A stretch of 64,000 nt of DNA from Methylocella silvestris BL2 (GCF_000021745.1 NC_011666.1:620001-684000), one strand, 5' to 3'; counted from the first letter of the stretch, positions 1-10,369 are shown. The notes: generated from the letters alone by a model not told the origin. A program made the numbers and translations.

Positions 1-185
1 TGCTTGTGATTGGTGAAATTCGCCTCGAAGGCGGCGGGATCGATGCCGGGCAACGGAATATAGGTGCCAAGCCGAAATACGATCAACGCGCCGAGGGTGA
101 ACCAGATGCGCTTCTTCAGCTCTTCGGCTTTGCCGAAAGCGCTCCAATTGACGTTTGCCGCAAGCTGTTCCGCAGCCGATACCAT
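1..185 (-). CDS. secY: Preprotein translocase subunit SecY (N-terminal part, cut by window edge)
   Basis: Only the first 61 codons are inside the window; the rest lies to the left of base 1. The start is the ATG read from 183-185, preceded by AGGAG at a good distance. The visible N-terminus ([20 protein letters not shown], then a KKRIW segment and the first membrane segment ending in a PLPGIDP-like turn) is the typical start of the SecYEG channel protein. It is the expected gene after rplO in the spc operon. Unusually, about 300 bases separate it from rplO. SecY forms the inner-membrane protein-conducting channel. Confidence 0.9.
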   Translation of the reverse strand, partial: MVSAAEQLAANVNWSAFGKAEELKKRIWFTLGALIVFRLGTYIPLPGIDPAAFEANFTNHK

Positions 186-494
186 CTCGTGCTCCTCGGG
201 CGCCTTACGCCGGAATGCCTTCTCAGGACCCCGCGTCAGCCAGCGGCCGAAGCGCCTGCCAATCGCGTTCGCCGCGCGGCGCGGGCCTGACGCGCGAAGG
301 AGGATGACCGCGCCCGCGAATGTGGGGTTGCAAGCGATCGTCCGCCAGATTCAGGTCTGACGCGCTCCGCAGGGAACGGGGCGCCGACACCCTTATAGGT
401 CAGGCGGGAGACGATCAAAAGCCCTCCCCTGCGGTTCGACGCCCCGCATCGGGAACGGCGGCGTAGACGCGCGCGTCTTTGCGTCTCGCGCCTG
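186..494. other. Long gap between rplO and secY
   Basis: This stretch of 309 bases has no convincing gene; the only minus-strand reading frame (236-418) is Arg/Ala-rich and resembles no family. On the minus strand it contains a possible internal promoter (listed separately) and the secY ribosome binding site. In most spc operons rplO and secY almost touch, so the gap is a little unusual. Confidence 0.5.
392..418 (-). promoter_or_regulatory. Possible internal promoter for secY
   Basis: On the minus strand TTGATC (413-418) is followed after 15 bases by TATAAG (392-397), a fair match to sigma-70 elements with short spacing; an overlapping TTTTGA hexamer would give better spacing. It lies about 210 bases upstream of the secY start. 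Weak evidence; sequence match only. Confidence 0.25.
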
Positions 495-989
495 TTACGC
501 CTCGGCGGACGCTGTCGGCGCCTCGGGCGCGCGCTTCAGGAGTTCAATCGATCCGCCTGCCGCCTCAATGGCGGCGACGGCGCTTTTCGACGCAGCGGCG
601 ACCTGGAAAGACAGTTTCGCCTTGAGTTCGCCGACGCCAAGAATCTTGACGCCGTCCCGCGGCTTTGAGATGAGGCCGGAGGCGATCAGCGATTCATTGG
701 TCACGACGGCGGCCACATCGATCCGGCCGGCGTCGACCGCCTCCTGGAGGCGCCCAAGATTGATCTCATTATAGTCGAGCCCGAAGGGGTTGTAGAAGCC
801 GCGCTTCGGCAAACGCCGATGCAGCGGCATCTGGCCGCCCTCAAAGCCCTTGATGGCGACGCCGGTGCGCGCCTTCTGGCCCTTGACGCCGCGTCCGCAG
901 GTCTTGCCCTTACCCGAGCCGATGCCGCGGCCGACGCGCATGCGCGACTTCGACGAGCCGGGATTGTCCTGAATTTCATTGAGTTTCAT
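495..989 (-). CDS. rplO: 50S ribosomal protein L15
   Basis: 164-residue large-subunit protein that binds 23S rRNA and joins during late assembly. The N-terminus ([20 protein letters not shown]), the Gly/Lys-rich stretch with [15 protein letters not shown] and the [10 protein letters not shown] block at about residues 35-44 are the L15 signature, followed by the [11 protein letters not shown] segment. The C-terminus carries a short Ala/Glu/Pro tail typical of alphaproteobacterial L15. It lies 25 bases after rpmD in the spc operon, in the order rpsE-rpmD-rplO-secY. Confidence 0.97.
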   Translation of the reverse strand: MKLNEIQDNPGSSKSRMRVGRGIGSGKGKTCGRGVKGQKARTGVAIKGFEGGQMPLHRRLPKRGFYNPFGLDYNEINLGRLQEAVDAGRIDVAAVVTNESLIASGLISKPRDGVKILGVGELKAKLSFQVAAASKSAVAAIEAAGGSIELLKRAPEAPTASAEA

Positions 990-1014
990 AGCATTATCCT
1001 CGACGGCCGCGGCC

Positions 1015-1212
1015 TCAGTCGTTTTCGACGACGCGCACGAGATGCGCGACCTTGGCGATCATGCCGCGGATGGCAGGCGTATCCTCAAGCTCGGCGCGGC
1101 GGCGGATCTTGTTGAGCTTCAGCCCCTTCAGAGTCGCGCGCTGGTCAGCCGGGCGCCCGATCGGGCTCCGGATCTGCTCGACGATCACCTTGGGCAAGGT
1201 TTTGGCGGTCAT
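1015..1212 (-). CDS. rpmD: 50S ribosomal protein L30
   Basis: 65-residue protein of the large subunit ([20 protein letters not shown], then the LNKIRR segment and a VAHLVRV C-terminus), the usual bacterial L30 length and pattern. Two ATG codons sit side by side at 1213-1215 and 1210-1212; I chose the second because AAGGA lies seven bases upstream of it, against four for the first. A longer open frame continues to 1515 but overlaps rpsE and is not coding. It sits 10 bases after rpsE. Confidence 0.93.
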   Translation of the reverse strand: MTAKTLPKVIVEQIRSPIGRPADQRATLKGLKLNKIRRRAELEDTPAIRGMIAKVAHLVRVVEND

Positions 1213-1222
1213 CATAGGTTCC

Positions 1223-1792
1223 TTAGGCTTCGCTTGCGGCTTCTGCCTCGCCGCCCGGACGGCGACCCTGCAGAACGGACACTTTAAGGTTGCGCCGCGC
1301 AGCGACGGCGCGCGGCGAATCCTGCCGGCCAAGCGCGTCGAACGTCGCCCGCACCATGTTGTAAGGGTTGGACGAGCCCTGCGACTTGGCGACGACGTCA
1401 TGCATGCCGAGCGTCTCGAAAATGGCGCGCATCGGACCGCCGGCGATGATGCCGGTGCCGGCCGGGGCCGCGCGCAAAACGACGCGTCCCGCGCCATGGC
1501 GTCCATTGACGTCATGATGCAGCGTGCGGCCCTCGCGCAGCGGCACGCGGATCAGCGAACGCTTCGCCGACTCGGTCGCCTTGCGGATCGCTTCCGGCAC
1601 CTCGCGGGCCTTGCCATGGCCGAAGCCGACGCGGCCTTTCTGGTCGCCGACGACGACGAGCGCGGCGAAACCGAACCTGCGGCCGCCCTTCACCACTTTG
1701 GCGACGCGATTGATATGGACCAGGCGGTCCATGAATTCGCTGTCGCGCTCCTCGCGGTCGCGGCCACGGCCGCCTTCACCCTCACGCGCCAT
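1223..1792 (-). CDS. rpsE: 30S ribosomal protein S5
   Basis: 189-residue S5, a small-subunit protein near the decoding site and mRNA entry that contributes to accuracy. After an Arg/Glu/Gly-rich start ([20 protein letters not shown]) the S5 double-stranded-RNA-binding domain begins with [18 protein letters not shown] at about residues 27-44; the KGGRRFGF loop is where spectinomycin-resistance changes arise in the family. The C-terminal domain shows [20 protein letters not shown]. The Ala/Glu-rich tail is common in alphaproteobacteria. 80 bases after rplR. Confidence 0.97.
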   Translation of the reverse strand: MAREGEGGRGRDREERDSEFMDRLVHINRVAKVVKGGRRFGFAALVVVGDQKGRVGFGHGKAREVPEAIRKATESAKRSLIRVPLREGRTLHHDVNGRHGAGRVVLRAAPAGTGIIAGGPMRAIFETLGMHDVVAKSQGSSNPYNMVRATFDALGRQDSPRAVAARRNLKVSVLQGRRPGGEAEAASEA

Positions 1793-1872
1793 CTTTTTGT
1801 TCCATCTTCATATCGGTTGTCCGTTGCGCCTCGCCGGCGGCGGAGACTGGCTCGCCCGCTGGCGCTCCGGCT

Positions 1873-2235
1873 TTAGAAATTGAGGCCGCCTTCGCGAGCT
1901 CCTTCGGCCAGCGCCTTGACGCGGCCATGATAAAGATACGAGCCGCGGTCGAACACGACGTCGGTGACGCCGGCGGCCGTCGCGCGCTCGGCGATCAGCT
2001 TGCCGATCGCCCGCGCCGCCTCGACGTCGGCGCCGGTCTTCAGGCTCTCGCGGGCGCTCTTTTCGAGCGACGAAGCGGCGGCCAGCGTCAGGCCGGCCTC
2101 GTCGTCGATGATCTGGCAATAGATCTGCTTCGACGAGCGGAACACCGAAAGCCTTGGCTTGCCATAGGCGCGCGCGCGCAGGGTGCGCCTAACGCGCGCC
2201 CGCCGACGGTCTGTCGCCTTATTGTCCTGCGCCAT
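1873..2235 (-). CDS. rplR: 50S ribosomal protein L18
   Basis: 120-residue L18, which binds 5S rRNA with L5 and helps attach it to the large subunit. Typical features are the basic N-terminus ([11 protein letters not shown]), the [16 protein letters not shown] core and the C-terminal [19 protein letters not shown]. It lies 23 bases after rplF and 80 before rpsE, in normal spc operon order. Confidence 0.97.
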   Translation of the reverse strand: MAQDNKATDRRRARVRRTLRARAYGKPRLSVFRSSKQIYCQIIDDEAGLTLAAASSLEKSARESLKTGADVEAARAIGKLIAERATAAGVTDVVFDRGSYLYHGRVKALAEGAREGGLNF

Positions 2236-2258
2236 AGCTGGCTCCTCTATCCTTCAAC

Positions 2259-2792
2259 TTACTTCTTCTTGCCTTCCTTGCGGAAGATGAATTCGCCAGC
2301 GTATTTGACGCCCTTGCCCTTATAGGGCTCGGGCGGGCGCAGCGCGCGGATTTCAGATGCGATCTGTCCCACCTGACGCTTGTCGATTCCCGAGATCGCG
2401 ACCTCGGTCGGCTTCGCCGCGACGATCGAAATGCCGTCCGGAATGGGAAAGGTCACGTCATGGCTAAATCCCAGCGAGAGCTGGAGATTTTTGCCGGACA
2501 CAGCGGCCTTGTAGCCGACGCCGGTAATCTCGAGCTTGCGCTCGAACCCCTTCGATACGCCGACGACGAGATTATTCACCATGGAGCGGGTCATGCCCCA
2601 CATGGCGCGCGCGCGCTTCGTCTCATTGCGCGGCGAGACCTCGATGCCGCCGTCGCCGAGAACGACGGTGACGTCCTCCGGCGCGGCGAAGGAGAGCTGA
2701 CCCTTGCCGCCCTTGACCGAGATCAGCTGGCCGTCGACATTGGCCGTCACCCCGGAGGGAATCGCGACCGGCTTCTTTCCGATACGAGACAT
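2259..2792 (-). CDS. rplF: 50S ribosomal protein L6
   Basis: 177-residue L6, located near the factor-binding region of the large subunit. The start at the ATG read from 2790-2792 gives the standard [15 protein letters not shown]; the open frame continues upstream to 2870 but that part overlaps rpsH. The two repeated L6 domains are intact and the family signature near the C-terminus ([13 protein letters not shown]) is present, ending [10 protein letters not shown]. Confidence 0.97.
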   Translation of the reverse strand: MSRIGKKPVAIPSGVTANVDGQLISVKGGKGQLSFAAPEDVTVVLGDGGIEVSPRNETKRARAMWGMTRSMVNNLVVGVSKGFERKLEITGVGYKAAVSGKNLQLSLGFSHDVTFPIPDGISIVAAKPTEVAISGIDKRQVGQIASEIRALRPPEPYKGKGVKYAGEFIFRKEGKKK

Positions 2793-2817
2793 AATTGAAA
2801 CTTCCTCGTTCTTTCGG

Positions 2818-3216
2818 TCAGAAGACCCTGCAGAGAACTTCGCCGCCGACATTGGCTTCGCGCGCGGCATGGTCCGCCATCACGCCCTTCGGCGTCGAGA
2901 CGATTGTAATGCCCAGGCCGTTTGCGACACGCGGCATGGCGTCGACCGCGGCGTAGACGCGCCGGCCCGGCTTTGAGACGCGCTGGATCTCTCGGATCAC
3001 CGGCAGGCCGTCGAAATATTTGAGCTCGACTTCGAACTCGGTGCGGCCGTTGCCATATTCGGTCGTCGAATAACCGCGAATATAGCCTTCCGACTGCAGC
3101 ACGTCGAGAACATGGGCGCGCAGCCGCGAGCCCGGCGTCTGCACCTTGCCCTTGCGGCGCATCTGCGCATTACGGATACGGGTGAGCATATCGCCCAACG
3201 GATCGTTGACAGCCAT
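2818..3216 (-). CDS. rpsH: 30S ribosomal protein S8
   Basis: 132-residue S8, a primary binder of 16S rRNA helix 21 and, in E. coli, the translational repressor of the spc operon. N-terminus [20 protein letters not shown] and C-terminal GGEVLCRVF fit the family exactly. It starts 10 bases after rpsN and ends 25 bases before rplF. Whether the autogenous control known from E. coli applies here cannot be judged from the sequence. Confidence 0.97.
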   Translation of the reverse strand: MAVNDPLGDMLTRIRNAQMRRKGKVQTPGSRLRAHVLDVLQSEGYIRGYSTTEYGNGRTEFEVELKYFDGLPVIREIQRVSKPGRRVYAAVDAMPRVANGLGITIVSTPKGVMADHAAREANVGGEVLCRVF

Positions 3217-3226
3217 GACGCCGCTC

Positions 3227-3532
3227 CTACCAGCTTGACTTGACGAGGCCGGGAATGAGGCCCTGCGACCCCAGCTCCCGCAACGCGATGCGCGACATCT
3301 TCATCTTGCGCGTGTAGGCGCGCGGACGGCCGCTGACCTCGCAACGGTTGCGCACGCGGACCGCCGACGAATTGCGCGGCAGTTCGGCAAGCTTGAGACG
3401 CGCCTCGAAACGCTCCTCGACATTCAGGCTCTTGTCATCGGCGATCGCCTTGAAGCGGGCGCGCCGCGCGGCATATTGCTTCACCAGCTTCTGCCTGCGC
3501 TTGTTCTTCTCAATCGAGCTTTTCTTCGCCAT
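3227..3532 (-). CDS. rpsN: 30S ribosomal protein S14 (zinc-free form)
   Basis: 101-residue S14. The length and the presence of one cysteine only, in the [11 protein letters not shown] motif at about residues 61-71, show the long, non-zinc-binding type; the short type has two CxxC pairs. The C-terminus [18 protein letters not shown] is typical. It lies between rplE and rpsH as usual. Confidence 0.97.
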   Translation of the reverse strand: MAKKSSIEKNKRRQKLVKQYAARRARFKAIADDKSLNVEERFEARLKLAELPRNSSAVRVRNRCEVSGRPRAYTRKMKMSRIALRELGSQGLIPGLVKSSW

Positions 3533-3573
3533 AAACCTCTACCCCTGGTCGCCGCGTCTGAAACGAAACCGTT

Positions 3574-4305
3574 TCACTGCCGGAACGGGAAGTTGAATGC
3601 GCGCAACAATGCGCGCGCCTCTTCGTCGGTCTTCGCCGTGGTGCACACGATGATGTCCATGCCGACGACGTTCTCCACCTGATCATAGTTGATCTCGGGG
3701 AAGATAATGTGCTCCTTGATGCCCATCGCGTAATTGCCGCGTCCATCGAAGCTTTTCGGGTTCAGCCCGCGGAAGTCGCGAATGCGCGGCAGCGCGATCG
3801 TCACGAGACGATCGAGAAACTCGTACATCCTCGTCTTGCGCAAGGTGACCTTGGCGCCGATCGGCATGTTCTCGCGCACCTTGAAGGTCGCGATCGCCTT
3901 GCGGGCGTGGGTGATCACCGGCTTCTGGCCCGCAATCAGTCCAAGATCGGCCGCGGCCAGCGTCACCTTCTTGGTGTCGTTGACCGCCTCGCCGACGCCC
4001 ATGTTGAGGACGATCTTCTCGATCGTCGGCACTTCAAGCGGGTTCTTGTAACCGAACTGCTCGATTAGCTGCGACCGCACGACCTCTTCATAATGCTTCT
4101 TGAGACGCGGCGCGTAATCGGCCGGCAGAGCGAGATCGGTCGCCGAGGCGGTCGGACCCGCCGCGCGCTCACGCCCGCCGCCGCCGCCTTCGGCCTTGGC
4201 TGTCGCCTTGACTGTCGACTTCGAGCCCTTGGCCGCCGTCTTGGCGTCCTTGCCGCCCTTGGGAGCGGCGCCCTTGCCGCCTTTCCCTGCTTTGGAATCA
4301 GCCAT
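3574..4305 (-). CDS. rplE: 50S ribosomal protein L5 with a long N-terminal extension
   Basis: L5 binds 5S rRNA in the central protuberance and contacts the P-site tRNA. The conserved part begins near residue 64 ([20 protein letters not shown]) and continues with [16 protein letters not shown], the [14 protein letters not shown] block and IFPEINYD. In front is an extension of about 60 residues rich in Lys, Ala and Gly ([20 protein letters not shown]...). The total of 243 residues compares with about 180-190 usually. The extension looks genuine: its start overlaps the rplX stop by 8 bases, GGAG lies upstream, and no other Met occurs before the conserved part. Confidence 0.95.
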   Translation of the reverse strand: MADSKAGKGGKGAAPKGGKDAKTAAKGSKSTVKATAKAEGGGGGRERAAGPTASATDLALPADYAPRLKKHYEEVVRSQLIEQFGYKNPLEVPTIEKIVLNMGVGEAVNDTKKVTLAAADLGLIAGQKPVITHARKAIATFKVRENMPIGAKVTLRKTRMYEFLDRLVTIALPRIRDFRGLNPKSFDGRGNYAMGIKEHIIFPEINYDQVENVVGMDIIVCTTAKTDEEARALLRAFNFPFRQ

Positions 4306-4615
4306 CTATCACGTCTCCGGAACGCTTCGCGAAGCGAACCTTGCGGCCGTCTTCGAGAACCTTGAAACCGACGCGAGTCGGCTTGCCGTCCTTCGGGTCG
4401 GCGACCGCGAGGTTCGACAATTGAATAGCCGCCTCCTTGGAGACGATGCCGGCTTCCTGCTGCGCAGTCTGCCGCTGGTGGCGCTTGACGAGATTGACGC
4501 CGCGAACGAGGGCGCGGTCTTCCTTCGGAATGACCTGCAGCACTTCGCCCGAGCGGCCCTTGTCGCGTCCGACCAGTACGACGACCTTGTCGCCTTTCTT
4601 GATCTTTGCCGCCAT
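4298..4615 (-). CDS. rplX: 50S ribosomal protein L24
   Basis: 105-residue L24, an early-assembly protein that initiates folding of 23S rRNA. The start [20 protein letters not shown] contains the KOW motif (residues about 5-30) and is followed by [19 protein letters not shown], characteristic of L24. Its ATG overlaps the rplN stop (TGATG) and its stop overlaps the rplE start by 8 bases, indicating coupled translation of rplN-rplX-rplE. The open frame extending to 4924 is not the true start because it runs inside rplN. Confidence 0.96.
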   Translation of the reverse strand: MAAKIKKGDKVVVLVGRDKGRSGEVLQVIPKEDRALVRGVNLVKRHQRQTAQQEAGIVSKEAAIQLSNLAVADPKDGKPTRVGFKVLEDGRKVRFAKRSGDVIDG

Positions 4616-4983
4616 CACAACACCTCCGGCGCGAGCGAGATGATCTTCATCTGGTTGCGCGCGCGCAACTCGCGCGGCACCGGTCCGAAGATGCGCGTGC
4701 CGATCGGCTCGGCCTGGTTGTTGATCAGCACCGCCGCGTTGGAATCGAAGCGGATCACCGAACCATCGGCGCGCTTGATGTCCTTGGCGGTGCGAACCAC
4801 CACGGCCTTCATCACATCGCCCTTCTTGACGCGGCCGCGCGGGATCGCCTCCTTGACGGAGACGACAATGATGTCGCCAACCCCGGCGTATTTGCGCTTG
4901 GAGCCGCCGAGCACCTTGATGCACATCACGCGGCGCGCGCCGGAATTATCCGCGACGTCGAGATTTGTCTGCATCTGGATCAT
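4615..4983 (-). CDS. rplN: 50S ribosomal protein L14
   Basis: 122-residue L14 at the subunit interface. It starts [20 protein letters not shown] and carries the family signature around residues 60-85 ([19 protein letters not shown]), ending [10 protein letters not shown]-like ([10 protein letters not shown]). It is the first gene of the spc group, 99 bases after rpsQ. The length is exactly that of most bacterial L14 proteins. Confidence 0.97.
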
Positions 4984-5082
4984 CGTTTCATACCTTTCTA
5001 GTCAGACCGGTTTCCGGCGGCGCCCGCTGCGCTCCGGACTACGTCTGAAGGAGGCGAACCCCCTTTAGCATTCCTGCAATCT

Positions 5083-5328
5083 TCAGCCTTGGGCTTGCGC
5101 CGCCGGCAACACGATCCAGCGCTTCAGCTTCGACATCGGCTTCGTCTCTTCGATCGACACCGTATCGCCGATCTTGAAAGCCTTCGTCTCGTCATGCGCG
5201 TGATAATTCTTCGAGCGCCGCACCGTCTTCTTCAGAAGCGGATGCGTGAACCTGCGCTCGACCTTCACGACGATGGTCTTTTCCTGCTTGTCGCTCACGA
5301 CGACGCCCTGGAGAATTCGCTTCGGCAT
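5083..5328 (-). CDS. rpsQ: 30S ribosomal protein S17
   Basis: 81-residue S17, a primary 16S rRNA-binding protein with an OB fold. [32 protein letters not shown] and the signature [20 protein letters not shown] are diagnostic. Last gene of the S10 group, 48 bases after rpmC; the 99-base gap that follows separates it from rplN, where the spc group begins. Confidence 0.97.
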   Translation of the reverse strand: MPKRILQGVVVSDKQEKTIVVKVERRFTHPLLKKTVRRSKNYHAHDETKAFKIGDTVSIEETKPMSKLKRWIVLPAAQAQG

Positions 5329-5376
5329 AGTCTTTCAAACCTGTTCTTTTCGGACCGGCGAGAGCCGGAAGGAAGC

Positions 5377-5589
5377 CTATTTCGCGGCCGCGCCGCGCTG
5401 CTGCGCCGCGATCGTCTTGAGACGGGCGATGTCGCGCCGAACGACGCGCACGCGCGCTGTATTCTCGAGCTGCCCGGTGGCGCGCCGGAAGCGGAGATTG
5501 AACTGCTCTTTCTTGAGGTTCAAAATCTCCTGCTCGATCTGGTCGCCGGTCATGACCTTGAGGTCGGCCAAACGTTGGGTCCCCTTCAT
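5377..5589 (-). CDS. rpmC: 50S ribosomal protein L29
   Basis: 70-residue helical hairpin protein near the polypeptide exit tunnel, part of the docking site for trigger factor and SRP together with L23. Conserved pattern [20 protein letters not shown] and [12 protein letters not shown] few Ala/Gly/Lys residues extend the C-terminus. 11 bases after rplP. Confidence 0.96.
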   Translation of the reverse strand: MKGTQRLADLKVMTGDQIEQEILNLKKEQFNLRFRRATGQLENTARVRVVRRDIARLKTIAAQQRGAAAK

Positions 5590-5600
5590 CGCCGCTCCTC

Positions 5601-6020
5601 CTATTCTTGAATGCGCTGAATGAAGCGCGTCTTGATCGGCAGTTTCGCGGACGCAAGCTGCAGCGCCTCGCGGGCGAGATCGACCGGCACGCCGTCGAGC
5701 TCAAACATAATGCGCCCGGGGGCGACGCGGACGGCCCAAAGTTCCGGCGCGCCCTTGCCCTTGCCCATGCGCACTTCGGTCGGCTTTTTCGACACGGGCA
5801 CATCCGGGAAGATGCGGATCCACACGCGGCCGGCGCGCTTCATGTGGCGCGTCATGGCGCGGCGGGCCGCCTCGATCTGGCGCGCGGTGATCCGCTCGGG
5901 CTCGAGCGCCTTCAGTCCGAACTGACCGAAGCTCAATTCGAATCCGCCTTTGGCCGCGCCGTGAATACGGCCTTTGAAGGCCTTGCGGAATTTGGTGCGC
6001 TTGGGTTGCAGCATAGTCAA
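5601..6020 (-). CDS. rplP: 50S ribosomal protein L16
   Basis: 139-residue L16, needed for tRNA positioning at the A site. [20 protein letters not shown] (after a two-residue MT lead) and the signature [20 protein letters not shown] at about residues 78-97 are present. The track start encodes MTMLQPKRT; the more usual start would be the second Met, two codons in. 23 bases after rpsC. Confidence 0.96.
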   Translation of the reverse strand: MTMLQPKRTKFRKAFKGRIHGAAKGGFELSFGQFGLKALEPERITARQIEAARRAMTRHMKRAGRVWIRIFPDVPVSKKPTEVRMGKGKGAPELWAVRVAPGRIMFELDGVPVDLAREALQLASAKLPIKTRFIQRIQE

Positions 6021-6043
6021 AAACTCTCAGATGTTCGCGCAGC

Positions 6044-6763
6044 TCAAGCCGCGTCGCGGTCGCGCCTGCGTCGATCGCCGCCGCCGCCGCCGTGATCCTG
6101 CTCGGCCATTTTCTTGTCCTGGGCCATCGGATCATGCTCAAGGATTTCGCCCTTGAAGATCCAGACCTTGATGCCGCAGGCGCCATAGGCCGTATGCGCC
6201 GTCGCGGTGCCGTAATCGACGTCGGCGCGCAGCGTATGCAGCGGCACGCGGCCTTCGCGATACCACTCAAGACGCGCGATCTCGGCGCCGCCGAGACGGC
6301 CGGAGCAGTTGATGCGGATGCCTTCCGCGCCAAGCCGCATTGCCGATTGAACCGCGCGCTTCATGGCGCGCCGGAAGGCGACGCGCCGCTCGAGCTGCTG
6401 CGCGATCGAATCCGCGACAAGCGTCGCATCGATCTCAGGCTTGCGAACTTCGACGATGTTGATGAGGACTTCGCTGTCCGTCATCTTGGCGACGAGCTTG
6501 CGGATCTTGTCGATATCCGCGCCCTTCTTGCCGATCACGACGCCGGGACGCGCCGAATGGATCGTCACGCGGCACTTCTTGTGCGGACGCTCGATGATGA
6601 TCTTGGAGACAGCCGCCTGCTTCAAGGTCTTCATCAAGGCCGCGCGGATCGCCATGTCTTCATGCAGCAGCTTGCCGTATTCGTTCTTGCCGGCGAACCA
6701 GCGCGAATCCCAGGTGCGGTTGATGCCGAGCCGAAGGCCGATCGGGTTGACTTTCTGTCCCAT
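6044..6763 (-). CDS. rpsC: 30S ribosomal protein S3
   Basis: 239-residue S3, which lines the mRNA entry channel. [20 protein letters not shown] starts the protein; the KH RNA-binding motif [14 protein letters not shown] lies near residues 74-87 and the S3 C-terminal domain signature follows ([20 protein letters not shown]). The last 20 residues are an unusual Gly- then Arg/Asp-rich tail ([16 protein letters not shown]). 9 bases after rplV. Confidence 0.97.
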   Translation of the reverse strand: MGQKVNPIGLRLGINRTWDSRWFAGKNEYGKLLHEDMAIRAALMKTLKQAAVSKIIIERPHKKCRVTIHSARPGVVIGKKGADIDKIRKLVAKMTDSEVLINIVEVRKPEIDATLVADSIAQQLERRVAFRRAMKRAVQSAMRLGAEGIRINCSGRLGGAEIARLEWYREGRVPLHTLRADVDYGTATAHTAYGACGIKVWIFKGEILEHDPMAQDKKMAEQDHGGGGGDRRRRDRDAA

Positions 6764-6772
6764 CTTCTCTCC

Positions 6773-7159
6773 TCAGGCCTGCGCCGCTACGGCGACTTCG
6801 CGCAGCACGATCGTCAAATGCGAGAACGGCTTCTGGATCTTGCCAGACCGGCCGCGCGCCCGCGGACTGAAGCGCTTCATCACCAGCGCCTTGCCGACGA
6901 AAGCCTCGGCGACGACGAGATCGTCGACTTCGAGACTATGATTGTTCTCGGCGTTGGCGATGGCCGACTCCAGCGTCTTGCGGACGTCGAAGGCCGCCCG
7001 CTTGCGCGAGAATTCGAGCTCGGCGAGAGCGCGCTCGACCTTCTTGCCGCGAATGAGCTGCGCAAGCAGGTTGAGCTTTTGCGGGCTGATGCGCAGCATC
7101 CGCGCGACAGCCTTCGCCTCATTATCCTTGAGCGCCCGGGGGGTCTTCTCCTTGGACAT
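6773..7159 (-). CDS. rplV: 50S ribosomal protein L22
   Basis: 128-residue L22, whose beta-hairpin lines the exit tunnel next to the macrolide site. Recognised by [20 protein letters not shown] at about residues 20-39 and the loop region [21 protein letters not shown]-terminus slightly extended ([17 protein letters not shown]). Two bases separate it from rpsS. Confidence 0.97.
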   Translation of the reverse strand: MSKEKTPRALKDNEAKAVARMLRISPQKLNLLAQLIRGKKVERALAELEFSRKRAAFDVRKTLESAIANAENNHSLEVDDLVVAEAFVGKALVMKRFSPRARGRSGKIQKPFSHLTIVLREVAVAAQA

Positions 7160-7161
7160 GA

Positions 7162-7440
7162 TTAGCCTCTCCTGGCTTTCTTGTCCGCCGAATGACCGTG
7201 GAAGGTCCTCGTCGGAGAAAATTCGCCGAACTTATGGCCGATCATCTCCTCGGTCACATTGACCGGGACATGCTTGTGGCCGTTGTAGACGCCGAACGTC
7301 AGCCCGACGAATTGCGGCAGGATGGTGGAGCGGCGGCTCCAGATCTTGATGACTTCGGAGCGGCCAGTGGCGCGCGAGGCATCCGCCTTCTTGAGCAGAT
7401 AGCCGTCGACGAACGGGCCCTTCCAGATCGAGCGAGCCAT
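7162..7440 (-). CDS. rpsS: 30S ribosomal protein S19
   Basis: 92-residue S19, in the head of the small subunit, paired with S13. [20 protein letters not shown] at the start and [20 protein letters not shown] near the end match the family without gaps. It lies two bases after rplB and two before rplV, the tightest packing in the S10 group. Confidence 0.97.
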   Translation of the reverse strand: MARSIWKGPFVDGYLLKKADASRATGRSEVIKIWSRRSTILPQFVGLTFGVYNGHKHVPVNVTEEMIGHKFGEFSPTRTFHGHSADKKARRG

Positions 7441-7442
7441 GG

Positions 7443-8282
7443 TCAGCCCTTCTTCTTGCTTTTGTGACGCGAGGTCACGATGAATTTCGTGGTGGACTTG
7501 TTCGAGCGCGTCTTCTTGCCCTTCGTCGGCTTGCCCCAGGGGGTCACCGGATGACGTCCGCCGGAGGTGCGGCCTTCGCCGCCGCCGTGCGGATGATCGA
7601 CCGGGTTCATGGTGACGCCGCGGTTATGCGGACGGCGGCCAAGCCAGCGGCTGCGTCCCGCCTTGCCGATCGAGGCGTTCATGTGGTCCGGGTTCGACAC
7701 CGCGCCGACCGTCGCGAAACACTGTCCGTGAATGAGGCGCTGCTCGCCCGAATTGAGGCGAATGATGACGTAGCCCTGATCGCGGCCGACCACCTGAGCG
7801 AAGGTTCCGGCGGAGCGCACCATGGCGCCGCCCTTGCCGATCTTCATCTCGATGTTGTGCACGATTGTGCCGACCGGCATGCTGGCGAGCGGCATCGCAT
7901 TGCCGGGCTTGACGTCGGCCTGCTGCGACGACACCACCTCGTCGCCAACGGAAAGCCGCTGCGGCGCGATGATGTAGGACTGCTCGCCATCGGCGTAACG
8001 GATCAGAGCGATGAAGGACGTGCGGTTCGGATCATATTCGATCCGCTCCACCTTCGCCGCGACGTCGAGCTTGCGGCGCTTGAAGTCAATGATGCGATAG
8101 GTCTGCTTGTGGCCGCCGCCGCGAAAACGCACGGTGATGCGGCCATTGTTGTTGCGCCCGCCTGACGACGACTTGCCTTCAGTCAGCTGCTTGAGCGGCT
8201 TGCCCTTGTAAAGGTCGCTACGGTCGACGATCACGAGCTGGCGAAGGCTCGGCGTGACTGGGTTGAACGTCTTCAGCGCCAT
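7443..8282 (-). CDS. rplB: 50S ribosomal protein L2
   Basis: 279-residue L2, required for subunit association and peptidyl-transferase activity. [20 protein letters not shown], the central RNA-binding domains, and the C-terminal [20 protein letters not shown] with the histidine implicated in peptidyl transfer are all present; the tail is strongly basic (SRHKSKKKG). 26 bases after rplW. Confidence 0.98.
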   Translation of the reverse strand: MALKTFNPVTPSLRQLVIVDRSDLYKGKPLKQLTEGKSSSGGRNNNGRITVRFRGGGHKQTYRIIDFKRRKLDVAAKVERIEYDPNRTSFIALIRYADGEQSYIIAPQRLSVGDEVVSSQQADVKPGNAMPLASMPVGTIVHNIEMKIGKGGAMVRSAGTFAQVVGRDQGYVIIRLNSGEQRLIHGQCFATVGAVSNPDHMNASIGKAGRSRWLGRRPHNRGVTMNPVDHPHGGGEGRTSGGRHPVTPWGKPTKGKKTRSNKSTTKFIVTSRHKSKKKG

Positions 8283-8308
8283 AGGCGTCTATCCTTAAGT
8301 CCTGAACT

Positions 8309-8617
8309 CTAAAGGCCGGTCGTGACGTCGATCTTGTGACCTTCGGCGAGGGTCACGACCGCTTTCTTCACATCCGACTGAACGCCGCGCGTCCCCTTGA
8401 ACACTTTACGCTTGCCCTTGCGGATCAGCGTATTGACGCCGGTGACCTTGACCTCAAAGAGGCGTTCGACCGCGGCCTTGATCTCCGGCTTCGTCGCGGT
8501 GCGGCGAACCTTGAAGATGACCTGGTTGGCCTCGGAGGCGAGCGTCGCCTTCTCGGTGATGACCGGGGCGATGATCACGTCGTAATGATGCGCGTCGAGC
8601 GCCAGTTTCGAGCTCAT
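8309..8617 (-). CDS. rplW: 50S ribosomal protein L23
   Basis: 102-residue L23 at the exit-tunnel rim, the docking site for trigger factor and SRP. Typical [20 protein letters not shown] near the N-terminus, with [19 protein letters not shown] in the middle. Its ATG overlaps the rplD stop (ATGA), implying coupled translation. Confidence 0.97.
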   Translation of the reverse strand: MSSKLALDAHHYDVIIAPVITEKATLASEANQVIFKVRRTATKPEIKAAVERLFEVKVTGVNTLIRKGKRKVFKGTRGVQSDVKKAVVTLAEGHKIDVTTGL

Positions 8618-9234
8618 TTGAAGCGCGCCTCCAGGGCGTCGATCGCGGCTCTGGTCAAGACCAGTTTTTCGCGGCGGAGAATGTCGTACACATTGATGCC
8701 CTGCACCGGCAGGACGTCGATCTGCGGAATGTTGCGAGCCGCGAGCGCGAAATTCTGCTCGACCTCAGCGCCGTCGATGATGAGGGCGCTGAGCAGGCCG
8801 GCCTTGGCGAAGCTCGCCTTCAGCGCCTTGGTCTTGGCGTCAGTGGCGCTGGCGTCCGACCACACGATGATCCCGCCGCCCTGAGCCTTGGCCGAAAGCG
8901 CATGCTTCAGCGCGAGGGCGCGAACCTTCTTTGGCAGATCATGCGCATGGGAGCGCACGACCGGACCGAAGGCGCGTCCGCCGCCGCGAAACTGCGGCAC
9001 GCGGGCCGAGCCGTGGCGGGCCGAACCGGTGCCCTTCTGCTTGTAGAGCTTCTTGCCGGTGCGGGCGATTTCCGCGCGGCCCTTGGTCTTATGCGTCCCG
9101 GCGCGCCGCTTGGCGAGCTGATAGCGCACCATGCGGGCGATGAGATCCTGCCGCGGCTCAAGGCCGAAGATCGAATCGTCGAGATCGATCGACCCGGCGC
9201 TGTCGCCGTTGAGGGAAGTAATGTCGATCTTCAC
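8614..9234 (-). CDS. rplD: 50S ribosomal protein L4
   Basis: 206-residue L4, tunnel protein and, in E. coli, the autogenous regulator of the S10 operon. I place the start at a GTG (9232-9234) giving [20 protein letters not shown], the normal L4 beginning; the frame stays open to 9369 but that part overlaps rplC. The GTG overlaps the rplC stop (GTGA), another coupled pair. The extended loop [20 protein letters not shown] that reaches into the tunnel is intact. Confidence 0.95.
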   Translation of the reverse strand: MKIDITSLNGDSAGSIDLDDSIFGLEPRQDLIARMVRYQLAKRRAGTHKTKGRAEIARTGKKLYKQKGTGSARHGSARVPQFRGGGRAFGPVVRSHAHDLPKKVRALALKHALSAKAQGGGIIVWSDASATDAKTKALKASFAKAGLLSALIIDGAEVEQNFALAARNIPQIDVLPVQGINVYDILRREKLVLTRAAIDALEARFK

Positions 9235-9968
9235 GCTTGCGCTCCCGTATCCGATGCGGCGTCGGCCTCGGCCGGCTGAGGCGCGGCGCTGTTGGCGAGG
9301 CGATATTTGCCGGGCTGCGGCGCATCCTTTGGCAGCGCCCGCTTGATCGCGTCGCGCACCTGAATCCATCCGCCGGCGACGCCGGGGACGGCGCCCTCGA
9401 CGAGGATCAGACCACGCTCAATGTCGAGCTGCACCACCTTCAGATTGAGCGTGGTGACGCGCTCCGCGCCCATGTGGCCGGCCATCTTCTTGTTCTTGAA
9501 TGTCTTGCCCGGATCCTGACGACCGCCCGTCGAACCGTGCGAACGGTGAGACAGCGAGACGCCATGCGTCGCGCGCAAGCCGCCGAAATTCCAGCGCTTC
9601 ATCGGGCCGGCGAAGCCCTTGCCGATGCTCGTTCCCGTGACATCGACGAACTGGCCGACGACGAAATGATCGGCGGTGATCTCCGCCCCGACGGGGAGGA
9701 GATCGCTCTCCTCGACGCGAAACTCGGCGAGCTTCAGCTTCGGCTCGACTTCGGCGATCGCAAAGCGGCCGCGCTCGGCTTTCGAGACGTTCTTGACCTT
9801 GGCGCGGCCGATACCCAGCTGCAGCGCCGTGTAGCCGTTCCGCTCCTTGGTCCGATGCGCGACGACCTGGCAGCCGTCGAGCTTCAAGACCGTGACCGGC
9901 ACATGCTCGCCGCCGTCGTTGAAGACGCGCGTCATGCCGAGCTTTTGTGCGATGACACCTGACCGCAT
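9231..9968 (-). CDS. rplC: 50S ribosomal protein L3
   Basis: 245-residue L3, an early-assembly protein near the peptidyl-transferase centre. [20 protein letters not shown] at the start, and the central [20 protein letters not shown] loop that approaches the active site, with the glutamine that is methylated in E. coli L3. The C-terminus has an Ala/Pro/Asp-rich tail of about 25 residues, as is common in alphaproteobacteria. Its stop overlaps the rplD GTG start. Confidence 0.97.
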   Translation of the reverse strand: MRSGVIAQKLGMTRVFNDGGEHVPVTVLKLDGCQVVAHRTKERNGYTALQLGIGRAKVKNVSKAERGRFAIAEVEPKLKLAEFRVEESDLLPVGAEITADHFVVGQFVDVTGTSIGKGFAGPMKRWNFGGLRATHGVSLSHRSHGSTGGRQDPGKTFKNKKMAGHMGAERVTTLNLKVVQLDIERGLILVEGAVPGVAGGWIQVRDAIKRALPKDAPQPGKYRLANSAAPQPAEADAASDTGAQA

Positions 9969-10060
9969 GGTTTAATCCTCAAAATCCCGGACGCGGGGCG
10001 CGTAGCCCGCAAGCGACAAGGGTTCGTCTTTTCCTGACCAGCCGACCCGACCAGTTGGGC

Positions 10061-10369
<309 letters not shown>

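Noticed and set aside
236-418. 60-residue minus-strand ORF between rplO and secY
   Set aside because: Arg/Ser-rich, no homologue recognised, no good ribosome-binding site.
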